This document shows positions 32,161-41,742 of a stretch of 64,000 nucleotides of DNA, one piece after another. Below the pieces are notes generated by a model, which worked only from the letters and a program-made list of their open reading frames with translations, was not told the DNA's origin and searched no databases. Made by a program: the position numbers and the translations under genes. This DNA comes from Actinoplanes derwentensis (GTDB taxonomy: Bacteria > Actinomycetota > Actinomycetes > Mycobacteriales > Micromonosporaceae), in contig NZ_LT629758.1 in NCBI RefSeq assembly GCF_900104725.1, forward strand, positions 7,712,001 through 7,776,000, written 5' to 3'. Position 1 is the first letter of the stretch, and each line of letters begins with the position of its first letter.

Positions 32161-32522
32161 GCCGCCTCAAGATCGCGGGCGGCAAGGTAGACGCCGTGCT
32201 TGCGGAACGCGGCCGGCGCGGTCACTAAGGCCTCCATCCGTTTGGACGCGAGCGACGACGGAAACCACGGCGTCGCAAGAACCTGGCCCCGTGACCACTC
32301 CGGTGGAGCGAGGTCCAGCTGCGCGGAAAGATGCTCCGCTATCGCGGCCAAAAGCACATTCCACCGATCATCGTCAACCCGTTCGGGTTCATCCCGAAAC
32401 AGGTCCGGCTGCTGCCCGACAGGCGCCCATCGGAATTCCTCGAAGAACTCCCAGACGTGTTTCCAGCGGATCCTCTCGTCGCCCTGAGACGCGAGACGAC
32501 CAGCAAGATCCACCAATGTCAT
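32157..32522 (-). CDS. Partner protein of the nucleotidyltransferase (first gene of pair)
   Basis: 121 aa from ATG 32522; the frame runs on to 32786, but the upstream part overlaps the tail chaperone motif. Sequence: MTLVDLAGRLASQGDERIRW, VWEFFEEFRWAPVGQQPDLF, WNVLLAAIAEHLSAQLDLAP, and ATPWFPSSLASKRMEALVTA. It is helical and Trp-rich, with no catalytic motif. It is translationally coupled to the nucleotidyltransferase gene. Such pairs in actinobacteria resemble toxin-antitoxin or abortive-infection units; the role of each member is inferred. Confidence 0.6.
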   Translation of the reverse strand: MTLVDLAGRLASQGDERIRWKHVWEFFEEFRWAPVGQQPDLFRDEPERVDDDRWNVLLAAIAEHLSAQLDLAPPEWSRGQVLATPWFPSSLASKRMEALVTAPAAFRKHGVYLAARDLEAA

Positions 32523-32624
32523 CGGCCGATAGACCACGATCACCTGCCCAGCGGATGTTCTGGCCGCCGCGTGGTCGATCGTACGGCGACTCCCTGACAA
32601 ATGACGCAGACCCGCATGTCGATC

Positions 32625-32639
32625 ACAACTGAATAGGGC
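32625..32639 (+). promoter_or_regulatory. Start-associated motif copy 2 (before tail chaperone)
   Basis: ACAACTGAATAGGGC ends ten bases before ATG 32650. It follows a minus-strand cargo pair, so it may restart late transcription or set translation start. Confidence 0.65.
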
Positions 32640-32649
32640 CCATCCGATC

Positions 32650-33066
32650 ATGAACCTCGCACCCCAGAATCCCACCAGTACGACCACCATGACGCCCAGC
32701 GCCGAGCCGGCCAGCGACAGCACGGTTGCCGGGGTCTCGACGGAACCGACCGCTGAGGTCTCACTCGACCTGGATGCCCTGAACAAGTTCGACGTCGTCG
32801 ACGACGCGGTCGCCGAACCGTTCCTGGTCCGGCATCAGGGTCACGTCTTCACCTTCGCGGATCCGCGGGACTCGGATTGGAAGGACCTGCTGCAGAGCAT
32901 CCGCAACCCGGTGATGGCGATGCGGTATGCGCTGCCCGAGGACCAGCAGGACGTCTTCTACGGGCTGCGCCTGGAGGCGTGGAAGATCAACGTGCTGATG
33001 GAGCGCTGGCACAAGCACTACAAGCTGCCGCAGCAGCAGGACTTCGCCAAGCTGATCGCCGGGTAG
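32650..33066 (+). CDS. Tail assembly chaperone 1
   Basis: 138 aa with an unstructured Thr/Pro/Ser N-terminus (~35 residues), then the chaperone core: FLVRHQGHVFTFADPRDSDW, LLQSIRNPVMAMRYALPEDQ, FYGLRLEAWKINVLMERWHK and HYKLPQQQDFAKLIAG. This matches gpG-type chaperones that coat the tape measure during tail assembly. The following chaperone gene starts four bases later. Confidence 0.78.
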   Translation: MNLAPQNPTSTTTMTPSAEPASDSTVAGVSTEPTAEVSLDLDALNKFDVVDDAVAEPFLVRHQGHVFTFADPRDSDWKDLLQSIRNPVMAMRYALPEDQQDVFYGLRLEAWKINVLMERWHKHYKLPQQQDFAKLIAG

Positions 33067-33070
33067 CCCG

Positions 33071-33832
33071 GTGAACCTGCTCCGGGAGCTCGACGACCTG
33101 GACCGGGAGCAGCCGGGGCGGCCGTTCACGCTGCGGATCGCCGACCGGGTGCTCGCCCTGCGGGCTGCACAGGCGCTGAGCTGGCGGGACTTGGTCGATG
33201 GCCTGCACAGCCTGGTCGGGTTCGTGACCTGGATCAGCCCCGACGACACCGTGGGTGAGGTGCTCGGCGGGCTGGCGTTGTGGCAGATGCAGGCCGTGGT
33301 GCGCGCCTACCGGCAGCACTATGGGCTGCCGGCGTCACCGCAGCAGGATCAGCGGCTGCTCATGCTGCTGGGAACGCCGGCCTACCGGCGGGCGATCGAG
33401 TGGGATCTGCGCGCCCTGCACGGTCTGGATCTCGGCGCGGAGTGGCGGGAGCGCCGGTGGCGGCGGCTGCTCGACTTCATCGACGGCCTGCCCTCCCACT
33501 CGCATTTCGCCGAAGCGCTGGCCGCCGACGAGGACCTGGCCGAGGCGATCATCGACGCCGACGACGGCACCCCGAAACGCCCCGTTCGCCGGTTGTCGGA
33601 GTACAGCGCCGAGGTGGAGCTGCTGACGGTGCTCACCGACCGGGTCGCCGAGTTGATCCAGGTGACGGTGGCCAGCCGTGGCGGTAAACCCCGCAAGGTC
33701 ACGCCGATGCCCCGCCCGGCCAGCGCGGTGGAGAAGGTTCGGGGCCGCCGCCAGCGGCGCCGCCACGAATGGACCGTCGCCCGCGTGTACGGGCGCATCG
33801 GCCCGGACGCCCCACCACCACCGCACTCGTAA
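33071..33832 (+). CDS. Tail assembly chaperone 2 (gpT-like)
   Basis: 253 aa from GTG 33071, four bases after the first chaperone. LLRELDDLDREQPGRPFTLR, VLALRAAQALSWRDLVDGLH, GLALWQMQAVVRAYRQHYGL repeat the motif type of the first gene (paralogous core), and the C-terminus is Arg-rich (RGRRQRRRHEW). In many phages the second chaperone is made by programmed frameshift; here it has its own start, so a separate gene is more likely, though a -1/+1 slip near the first stop cannot be excluded. Confidence 0.7.
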   Translation: MNLLRELDDLDREQPGRPFTLRIADRVLALRAAQALSWRDLVDGLHSLVGFVTWISPDDTVGEVLGGLALWQMQAVVRAYRQHYGLPASPQQDQRLLMLLGTPAYRRAIEWDLRALHGLDLGAEWRERRWRRLLDFIDGLPSHSHFAEALAADEDLAEAIIDADDGTPKRPVRRLSEYSAEVELLTVLTDRVAELIQVTVASRGGKPRKVTPMPRPASAVEKVRGRRQRRRHEWTVARVYGRIGPDAPPPPHS

Positions 33833-33889
33833 CTCCCGATCCGGCGGCCGGCACCCGGCCCCGCCTCACCGACGGGAGGTGGTGCCGGG

Positions 33890-36800
33890 ATGGGCGCGGC
33901 CAAGACGTACAGCGCGGGAACCGCGTGGCTCCAGGTGGTCCCGAGCCTCGAGGACATCGAGGACCTGCTCGGCAAGGAAGTCGGCAAGCTCGGCCGGAAC
34001 ATCGAGAAGACCCTCGGCTCCGCGTTGCCGCAGGGGATGGCCCAGGGCGCGAAACGGGCGCGGCCGCTCGGTGAGCAGGCCGGCATGGTGTACGGCGGCA
34101 GCTTCGGTAAGACCGCGGTCCGGCAGATCGAGAAGGCGTGGCAGGCGCTGCCCGAGCCCGAGCCGAAGATGACCAAATGGCAGTCCCGGATCAACGAGGT
34201 CCGCAAGGAGCTGCGGTCGATCCAGGGTGACGCGCTCGGCGGGAACATCGATGAGAAGGCCCTGGTGGCGCGGGTGCAGGCGGCCGCGGACCGGCTGCAA
34301 GTGCTGCAAGGCGCCGCGCGGACGGCGGGTCAGTTCCACAACGCCCGCGACGCCGCGCGGGAGCTGGAGACGTTCCTCGACGTCGCCGATGATGCCGCCC
34401 GCCGCGGCGCGGTCGCCGGGCGGGGCTTCGGCGGGGCGTTCGTCGACCAGGTCGCACGCTCGCTCGACGAGGCGATCGCGGCGCTGCCCGCCTTCCCGGT
34501 CGGCGTCGACACCGATGAGGCCCGCGACCAGGTAGCCCGGCTGCGCGACGAGCTGTTCCGGCTGTCGGCGCTGACCATCGGCATCGACATCGACCCGGAC
34601 GCGGCGATGGCGCAGATCCTGCGGGTGCGCGAGGAACTGCGGGCGCTGGCCGACGACGGTGATGTGGAGATCCAGTTCGCGGCCGAGACCGCCGGCGGCA
34701 AACTCGGCCGGCTGCTCGGCGAGGACGCGCGACGGCGGGGCAAGGCCGACGCGGAGGCGTACTCCGGGGCGTTCGACACGCACCTGCGCTCGTCGCTGTT
34801 CGGTGCCCTCGAGGCGATCCCGGATGTGCCGCTGTCGCTGGACACCAGCGCGGCCCAGGCCAACCTGGCGGTCCTGCGTGACCAGATTGAGGATCTGGCG
34901 GACCGCCGGATCGGCGTGGACATCGACGCCATCGACGCGTACGCCGAGTTCCTGCGGCTGCACACCGCTTTGCGGGCGCTGGAGGCTGAGGACGTCGACC
35001 TGGACGTGCGGGTCAACGCGGCCAGCGCCGCGGATGCCATGTCCCGGTTCGCCAACGAGACCGACAATGGCTCCGGCGCGCTGCAGCGTATGGACCAGCA
35101 GGCCCGGCTCACGATGTCGCGGCTCGGTTTGATCGTCGGGCTCAGTGCGTCGTTCGGTGCGGCTTTCGTGCCGGCCGTGTTGTCGGCGGCTGCCGCGGTC
35201 GGCTTCCTCGGGGCGGCCGGGCTGGCGGCCGGGTCCGGGCTGGGGGTGCTGGCGCTCGGCCTTAACGGCATCGGTGACGCCGTCGGGGCGTTGAACCAGG
35301 CCGAACAGTCCGCCGACCGGACCGCGCAGACCGTGGCCCGGGCGCAGGCCTCGGTCCGGCAGGCTACCGAAGGGGTGGCTCAAGCCGAAGCCGGCCAGGC
35401 GCGTACACGGCAGCAGATCGCCGATTCCGCCGAAGACGCGGCCCGGCGAGTGCACACCGCGGAAGCCGATCTTGCCGAGGCGCGGCGGGCCGCCGGCCGC
35501 GACGCGCGTGACGGTGCCCGTGCCGTCGCGGCAGCGCAACGCGATGTCACTGAGGTCGAGGCCGCGGCTGTGGCGGTGCGCCGGGACCTGAACGCGGCCT
35601 ACCAGGAAGCGGCCCGCAGCCTGGAGGACTTGCAGTCGAAGCTGGCCACCAATGCGATCGATCAGCGCAAGGCTTCTACCGCGATCATGCAGGCCCACCA
35701 GGAGCTGCAAGCAGTCATCGCCAATCCGCGGGCGACCGACATCGAACGCCGTCAGGCGCGGGAACGTTACGACGAGCGGGTCCAGCAGTACAAGGATCTG
35801 CAACAGCAGGGCAACCGGCTCGGCCAGGACCTCGCGGCGGCCAACCGCAAGGGGCTGGAAGGCAGCGACGAGGTCGTGGCCGTGCGGGAGCGGATCGCCG
35901 CCGCCGATCAGCGGGTCGCCGATGCTCGGGCCCGGCTGACGCGCACGCAGGAGCAGGCGGCCGAGTCGCAGCGGCAGGCCGGAACCCGGATCGCGGCCAG
36001 TCAGCAGCAGGTCACCGACGCCCAGCGGGCGCAGGCCCGCGCGGCGGTCGACGGCGCGTACCAGGTGCAGCAGGCCAGCGCCGCGATCCGTTCCGCCCGG
36101 GCGCAGGAGGCGCAGGCCTACACCGACCTCGGTGCTGCCGGTGGCGAGGCGGCCCGCACCCTGACCACGGCGATGGCCGATCTGACGCCGGCCGGCCGGG
36201 AGTTCGCCGGGTTCATCTTCGGGCTCAAGGACGAAGCGCTCGCGCTACGGGCAGCCGGGCAGGAGAACCTGCTGCCCGGCCTGCAGGAGGCGATCACCCT
36301 GTCCCTGCCGTACCTGCCCGGTTTGGAGGACTTCATCGGCCGGGTCGCGGGCAAGGTCGGTGACCTGGCGGTGCAGTCATCTCGGGCGTTCGGCGGTGCG
36401 ACGTGGCAACGCTTCTTCGCCTTCGTCGGTCAGGACGCGGTACCGCAGTTGCAGCAGATGTACGACATCGGCTCGGATCTGACCGAAGGACTGCTCGCGC
36501 TGTACCTGGCGCTCGTGCCGTTCAACGGCCAAGTCGGTGGTGGTCTGGCATCGCTGGCACAGGACTTCGCCGACTGGGCGAACAACCTGGACCGCACGCA
36601 GGGCTACCGGGACTTCCTCGATTACGTGCGTGAGCAGGGCCCTGAGGTCGTCGAACTGCTGGGCAGCTTCGCCGAAGCGGTGGTCAACATCGCCGAGGCG
36701 GGGATGCCGCTGGGCGCTCTGATGATCGACGCCACCAACGGGGTGCTGGAGTTCGTCAACGCGATCCCCGGACCGGCGTTGACGGGGCTGGTCAGTATGC

Positions 36801-39172
36801 TCGGCTTGGCGGCGGCCGGGGTGATCGGCCTGTCGGCGGCGATCCGGGTCGGGAAGTTCAAGAACGAGTTGTCGGAGATCTTCGGCCCGGCGATGCAGTC
36901 GATGGTGCAGCGGTACGCCGTCGACACCGGCCGGGCCACCACCGAGACCGGGAAGCTGCGCACCGCGGTGGCCACCGCGGGTGGCGTGGCCAGCGCGGCG
37001 GGCAACAAGTTCCTCGACGCCGGCCAGCGCATGGCCGGGGTGGCCAGTGCCCTGGTCGGGCCGTGGGGCCTGGGCATCGCGGTCGCCACCGGCGCCGTCA
37101 TGTACTTCGGCGCCAAGACCGCCGAACAGCAGGCGAAGGTCGACGGCCTGACGTCGGCGCTCGCGGCGATCAACGACGAGTTCCGGGACCTCAAGGCGCA
37201 GGGCGTGCCTGCAGCCGACGCTACGGCCACCGCGATCCGCCGGGCGGTGGAGAACAACCCGCAGCTGCAAGAAGCGGTGGTGGCCCTCGACGAGATGGGC
37301 GTCAGTTTCGCCGAGATCGTCGAGGCGGCCTCCAGCGGTGACCCGTCGCAGATCGTGGCCCGGCTCAACGAGGAACTCGCCGAACAGGCCGCGATCGTCA
37401 ACCAGGGCGGCCGGTACGGGGCGAAGGAGAACGACGCCGCGGTCAAACGGATCCAGAACATCCAGGATCTCAAGGACGCGTTCGTCGCCAACGCGCAAGC
37501 GATCGGCCTGGCCGCCCGCGCGCAGGACGTGCTCAACACCGAGAACAGCGAGCACAACGCGATCCTGCAATTCCGGGAGCAGCACCCGGACGCCACGCCC
37601 GCGCAGATCCAGGCGCAGACCGGCGCCTACCGGGCCAACGCCGATCAGATCGACGACCTGACAGTGCTGCTCAACGCGTTCGCCGCGGGCCAGAACGACG
37701 CGACGATCAAAGCGGACGCGTTGCGGCGGGCCATCGACGATCAGAGCGGTGCGCTGATCTCGGCCGAAGAAGCCGGCGACACCTGGAACGCGCAACTGCT
37801 GTCGCTGAGCGAATCGGTGGACAGCAACGGGCGCAGCCTGGCCATGAACACCCGCGAAGGCCTGGCCAACCGCGACGCCCTGCAAGCGGCGGCGAAAGCC
37901 ACCCGCGACCTGTATCTGGAGGAGATCGCCTCCGGCAAACCGATGGCTGACGCCACCAAGGCACATCAGGACCGGATCGGCGCGCTGCGGGAGGAGGCCA
38001 AACGGCTCGGGATCGCCGGCACGGAGACCGACCGGCTGATCGACCTGTACGGCGAGGTCCCCGACGACGTGCAGACGATCTACACCACCAAGGGGTTCAA
38101 GGACGTCTACCTGGAACTCGCCCAGCTCAAGTTCATGCAGGACTCCCTGAACAAGGGCTGGTCGGTGGAGAAGGCCCAGAAAGAATGGGAAATCCGCAAG
38201 ATGTACCTCACCGGGGAGGGCGGTCCGCCGTTCCCGAATCTCCCCGCGAAGGCAGACGGCGGCCGGATCACCGGACCGGGCAGCGGCACGTCCGACGACG
38301 TGCTGCTCTGGGGCTCCAACGGCGAGTGGGTGCATACGGCCGCCGCGGTGAACTTCTACGGCGACGACTTCATGCAGGCGATCAACACCATGTCGCTGCC
38401 GAAACAGTGGCTGCCGGGATTCTCCACCGGCGGGCGCATCGGCGAGGACCCGCTGCCGCGTTACGCCACCGGCGGCAAGGTGATGACCTGGCCGGCCGCG
38501 ATCGACCTCACCAAGACGCTGATCCCGTCGCTGCAACAGGCCACCGCCGCGCTGGGCGACGCGGCCAACGGCCTCGGCTGGCAATGGCAGATGAAGGTGC
38601 TGCGCGCAGCGTTCCCCGGCCTGGCGTTGTACTCCGGGCACCGGGTGGACTCGCGTACCGCCAACGGCAGTCTCAGCTGGCACTCCCGGGAGGGCGTCGA
38701 CGCCGATGGCCGCAAGGTACGCGGCCGTGCCGTGGACGTCCCGCCCCGGCAGGACGTCTTCGACGCGATCCACCGCCGCTACCGGGCGAACACCAAGGAA
38801 CTGATCTGGGGCGGTGACCCGGACCGCAACATCTACCACGGTAAGACGCACCGGTTCAGCGACTCACTACTCGCACAGCACGGCCCCTACCAGGGGAAAC
38901 GTGGCCCTTCACCGCACATTCACTGGGCTTTCGACCAGGGCGGATGGCTGATGCCGGGCATGCCGAGCATCAACAACCTGCGCGAGCCGGAACCGGTGCT
39001 GACGCCGTGGCAGTGGGACGCCATCGAGGCGTACGTCGGTCAGGGCCTGGCCGGCGCCGGAACCGGGCCGACGTACCACTTCGCCTTCACCGACACCACG
39101 CTCACCCCGGAGCGGCTGTCGGCGATCCAGCAGCGCCAGGACGCGCTCGCCCGGGTCGGCCGCCCCCGCTGA
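33890..39172 (+). CDS. Tape measure protein with M15-type peptidase domain
   Basis: 1760 aa, the largest gene. Long helical and coiled-coil stretches fill residues ~1-900 (many VARAQ/RIAAADQRVADARARL segments). Hydrophobic segments at ~410-465 and ~960-1005 would insert in membranes. The C-terminal ~180 residues hold a LAS/M15-type peptidase: YSGHRVDSRTANGSLSWHSR, GRAVDVPPRQDVFDAIHRRY, and HIHWAFDQGG with the HxH zinc ligands. It sets tail length and probably cuts peptidoglycan cross-links on DNA entry. GTG/ATG usage and ribosome site (GGGAGGTGGTGCCGGG) are good. Confidence 0.9.
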   Translation: MGAAKTYSAGTAWLQVVPSLEDIEDLLGKEVGKLGRNIEKTLGSALPQGMAQGAKRARPLGEQAGMVYGGSFGKTAVRQIEKAWQALPEPEPKMTKWQSRINEVRKELRSIQGDALGGNIDEKALVARVQAAADRLQVLQGAARTAGQFHNARDAARELETFLDVADDAARRGAVAGRGFGGAFVDQVARSLDEAIAALPAFPVGVDTDEARDQVARLRDELFRLSALTIGIDIDPDAAMAQILRVREELRALADDGDVEIQFAAETAGGKLGRLLGEDARRRGKADAEAYSGAFDTHLRSSLFGALEAIPDVPLSLDTSAAQANLAVLRDQIEDLADRRIGVDIDAIDAYAEFLRLHTALRALEAEDVDLDVRVNAASAADAMSRFANETDNGSGALQRMDQQARLTMSRLGLIVGLSASFGAAFVPAVLSAAAAVGFLGAAGLAAGSGLGVLALGLNGIGDAVGALNQAEQSADRTAQTVARAQASVRQATEGVAQAEAGQARTRQQIADSAEDAARRVHTAEADLAEARRAAGRDARDGARAVAAAQRDVTEVEAAAVAVRRDLNAAYQEAARSLEDLQSKLATNAIDQRKASTAIMQAHQELQAVIANPRATDIERRQARERYDERVQQYKDLQQQGNRLGQDLAAANRKGLEGSDEVVAVRERIAAADQRVADARARLTRTQEQAAESQRQAGTRIAASQQQVTDAQRAQARAAVDGAYQVQQASAAIRSARAQEAQAYTDLGAAGGEAARTLTTAMADLTPAGREFAGFIFGLKDEALALRAAGQENLLPGLQEAITLSLPYLPGLEDFIGRVAGKVGDLAVQSSRAFGGATWQRFFAFVGQDAVPQLQQMYDIGSDLTEGLLALYLALVPFNGQVGGGLASLAQDFADWANNLDRTQGYRDFLDYVREQGPEVVELLGSFAEAVVNIAEAGMPLGALMIDATNGVLEFVNAIPGPALTGLVSMLGLAAAGVIGLSAAIRVGKFKNELSEIFGPAMQSMVQRYAVDTGRATTETGKLRTAVATAGGVASAAGNKFLDAGQRMAGVASALVGPWGLGIAVATGAVMYFGAKTAEQQAKVDGLTSALAAINDEFRDLKAQGVPAADATATAIRRAVENNPQLQEAVVALDEMGVSFAEIVEAASSGDPSQIVARLNEELAEQAAIVNQGGRYGAKENDAAVKRIQNIQDLKDAFVANAQAIGLAARAQDVLNTENSEHNAILQFREQHPDATPAQIQAQTGAYRANADQIDDLTVLLNAFAAGQNDATIKADALRRAIDDQSGALISAEEAGDTWNAQLLSLSESVDSNGRSLAMNTREGLANRDALQAAAKATRDLYLEEIASGKPMADATKAHQDRIGALREEAKRLGIAGTETDRLIDLYGEVPDDVQTIYTTKGFKDVYLELAQLKFMQDSLNKGWSVEKAQKEWEIRKMYLTGEGGPPFPNLPAKADGGRITGPGSGTSDDVLLWGSNGEWVHTAAAVNFYGDDFMQAINTMSLPKQWLPGFSTGGRIGEDPLPRYATGGKVMTWPAAIDLTKTLIPSLQQATAALGDAANGLGWQWQMKVLRAAFPGLALYSGHRVDSRTANGSLSWHSREGVDADGRKVRGRAVDVPPRQDVFDAIHRRYRANTKELIWGGDPDRNIYHGKTHRFSDSLLAQHGPYQGKRGPSPHIHWAFDQGGWLMPGMPSINNLREPEPVLTPWQWDAIEAYVGQGLAGAGTGPTYHFAFTDTTLTPERLSAIQQRQDALARVGRPR

Positions 39173-39251
39173 AACCCCCTGCCGATCGGCAGCCCGTCAC
39201 CCCCGCAGGTGACGGGTCCGATGTCGTCTCACGAGCCGGGGGAGGCGAGCG

Positions 39252-40256
39252 GTGCCGATTCTCGCCGGCGGTCTGTCCACCACCCCCGTGGTGGAAACGC
39301 CCAGCGTGGTGCAGCCGGTCTGGTCAGAAGACCTCGGCACGATCGCCGCGACCTGGATCGATCCCGACGGCACCGAATGGCCGCTGTCCAACCCGGATCT
39401 GGGCTGGTTCACCATGGACGGCCCGGCCGGATGGGGCTCCACACCGCTGGAGATCGTGGTGGACCCGCTGCCCCGCGGCGGCGAACAGGTGCGTTACATC
39501 CGGTCGAAGTCGCGGCGCATCCAGTGGCCGCTCTACATCGGCGGCGACGACCACGCCGAGTTCGTCACCCGGTACCGGCAGCTGATGCACGCCTTCACCG
39601 CGACCACCCAGCGCGGCGTGCCCGGATGGCTGCGCATCGGCCGGACCGGGTCCGGCCGGTACCGGCAGATCGCCGCGTACTACGAAGAAGGCTGGGAGGG
39701 CGAGTCCGGGCAGAACCACCTGTTCGCCAAACCGGTGGTGCAGCTGTACTGCCCGGACGGGTTCTGGTCCGGCGACACCCCGGTCGTGGCGGCCCGCACG
39801 TTCGAGGCCAGCAACCCCGACCCCGACGACCTCGTCACCTTCTACCGGCCGTTCATGTCGGTGACCAGCTCGCGGCTGGTATCCGGCGGAGACGACGGTA
39901 GCGGGGCGCCGTCCTCGACGACGGTCGTCAACGACGGCCAGGTCGAGGCATGGCCGGTCTGGAAACTACGGGGCCCGTTCGACAAGCTGACCTGCGTCAA
40001 CCTCACCACCGGCGCCCGGTTCTCCCTGACCTACAACCTGGCCGCCGGCGACGCCATCACGATCACCACGAACCGGCCCTCCGTGCGCGACCTCGCCGGC
40101 GTCAACCGTTCCCGGTTCATCGACTGGCTCAACCCGCTCGGCACCGAGTTGTGGCCGCTGGTCCCCGGCGCCAACGAAATCGCCTTCATCGCGATGGGCG
40201 CCGGTGCAGGCACCGGCGTGGAGATGACGTTCACGCCGCGCTACGAGACCGCCTGA
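39252..40256 (+). CDS. Distal tail (Dit-like) protein
   Basis: 334 aa from GTG 39252 with GGGGGAGGCGAGCG upstream. N-terminal beta domain (IAATWIDPDGTEWPLSNPDL, GWFTMDGPAGWGSTPLEIVV), then a Dit-like belt (SKSRRIQWPLYIGGDDHAEF, RYRQLMHAFTATTQRGVPGW) and a C-terminal galectin-like sandwich (AWPVWKLRGPFDKLTCVNLT). Position after the tape measure fits the tail-tip hub. It is followed by the Tal/Gp37-like protein. Confidence 0.8.
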   Translation: MPILAGGLSTTPVVETPSVVQPVWSEDLGTIAATWIDPDGTEWPLSNPDLGWFTMDGPAGWGSTPLEIVVDPLPRGGEQVRYIRSKSRRIQWPLYIGGDDHAEFVTRYRQLMHAFTATTQRGVPGWLRIGRTGSGRYRQIAAYYEEGWEGESGQNHLFAKPVVQLYCPDGFWSGDTPVVAARTFEASNPDPDDLVTFYRPFMSVTSSRLVSGGDDGSGAPSSTTVVNDGQVEAWPVWKLRGPFDKLTCVNLTTGARFSLTYNLAAGDAITITTNRPSVRDLAGVNRSRFIDWLNPLGTELWPLVPGANEIAFIAMGAGAGTGVEMTFTPRYETA

Positions 40257-40267
40257 TCGGGGGTGCG

Positions 40268-41551
40268 ATGTCATCCCCTCTTCCGGTGACCGGCCCGGCT
40301 GCGGCCCGGCTGCTGCGCGCCGACTACACCGTCCTGGTCACCGACCCGCAACTGACCGTACTCGGTGATCCGCTGCACGAATGGAGCCGCCTGCAAGCGA
40401 CCCTGCGGTGGAAAGAACCGGGCTCCGGACAGATCGTGCTACCCGCCCACAACTACATCCGCGACCAGCTGATGCCCGGCTGCCGGATCGTCGTGATCCG
40501 CCACGTCCTCGGCCGGTCGTCGGTGCTGCTGGCCGGGCCCATGGAACAACGGCTCCGGGAACGCGCCGACGACGGCGAGCACGGTGGTGTCGGCACGCTC
40601 ACGGTGTCATTCGCCGACGACACCGCCCACCTGGCCGCACGCGTGGCCTACCCGGACCCGACCAAACTGCCCAAAAACCAGACCAGCGACTACTGGACCT
40701 ACAGCGGCAACCCCGAACAGGGCATGCTGACCCTGGTCGACACCCAGGCCGGGCCCGGCGCGCTGGCGGCCCGCCGGGTGCCGAAGCTGCAGGTGGCCCC
40801 GTTTTCGGGGATCGCCGGCACCGGCACCATCGCGCTGGGGCCGACCTCCGACGTGGCACCGCGAGAACGCCTCGAACGACTGACCGACGTGCTGCGCCGC
40901 ATGTGCACCCTCGGCGTCGGCACCGGCCATCCCGACTCCCTCGGCTTCCGCGTGCGCCAGACGCAAATCAACGGCGCCGACACGCTGCTGTTCGAGCCGG
41001 TCAGGTCCCGCAATCTCGCCGGTGACGTCCACTTCTCGTTCGCCATGGGCAACCTGCGGTACTACAGCTTCGAACTCGGTGCCCCGACCCTGACCCATCC
41101 GATCGTCGGCGGGCAAGGCGAAGGCGTCGACCGGTTCATCGACGAATTCCCCACCACCGACCCGGCACAGCTGGCATGGGGCCGGTGGGAAGGCTACGTC
41201 GCCCGCGCCGGAGCCAGCCCGCGCGCGCAGCTGCAGGCCGCCGCGACCGAGGCGTTACAGGAGGCCGGCCAGTCCGGCCGCCTCGCCTCATCCGCGGCCG
41301 ACACCGTCGACCAACGATTCGGCGTGCACTACTCCGTCGGCGACCTGGTCTCCCTCGAACTGGACATCGGCGAAACCGTCAGCGCCCCGGTCCAAACCGT
41401 CTCCCTACAAGCATGGCCGACCGCGGGTGAGGTCGTCGGCACCACCATCGGCGACCAATCGGCCCGCTACGAGTCAGCATGGATTCGCGAGATGCGACTG
41501 ATGGACCAGCGCGTCGGCACCCTCGAACGCTACGCACTCACCGCCGTGTGA
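40268..41551 (+). CDS. Tail protein, ReqiPepy6 Gp37-like (tail-tip/Tal family)
   Basis: 427 aa from ATG 40268 with GATCGGGGGTGCG upstream; upstream in-frame sequence belongs to the shadow of the Dit gene. Sequence: ADYTVLVTDPQLTVLGDPLH, EWSRLQATLRWKEPGSGQIV, LAGPMEQRLRERADDGEHGG, and the C-terminal VHYSVGDLVSLELDIGETVS. This is the pattern of the Gp37-like hub/extension proteins of actinophage tails. It joins Dit and anchors fibres. Confidence 0.78.
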   Translation: MSSPLPVTGPAAARLLRADYTVLVTDPQLTVLGDPLHEWSRLQATLRWKEPGSGQIVLPAHNYIRDQLMPGCRIVVIRHVLGRSSVLLAGPMEQRLRERADDGEHGGVGTLTVSFADDTAHLAARVAYPDPTKLPKNQTSDYWTYSGNPEQGMLTLVDTQAGPGALAARRVPKLQVAPFSGIAGTGTIALGPTSDVAPRERLERLTDVLRRMCTLGVGTGHPDSLGFRVRQTQINGADTLLFEPVRSRNLAGDVHFSFAMGNLRYYSFELGAPTLTHPIVGGQGEGVDRFIDEFPTTDPAQLAWGRWEGYVARAGASPRAQLQAAATEALQEAGQSGRLASSAADTVDQRFGVHYSVGDLVSLELDIGETVSAPVQTVSLQAWPTAGEVVGTTIGDQSARYESAWIREMRLMDQRVGTLERYALTAV

Positions 41552-41742
41552 ACCGCGTGATTCCGATGACCATGGGCGGCCACCCCGACGGTTCAGACTC
41601 CCTCCGCCACGGCTCAAGAGATAAGAACTGCGACGGCCCAAAATCGGCCCCGCCTCACTCACATCTCATGCGCAGCGTCATCGTCAATGCTGCCAGCGGC
41701 ATTGACGATGGACCAGGCGTCGGTCAGATCCTAGGATCGACG

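Noticed and set aside
33866..38851. Very long minus-strand frames (645 and 824 aa) opposite the tape measure gene
   Set aside because: Antisense shadows typical of high-GC third codon positions; the plus-strand gene has clear domains.
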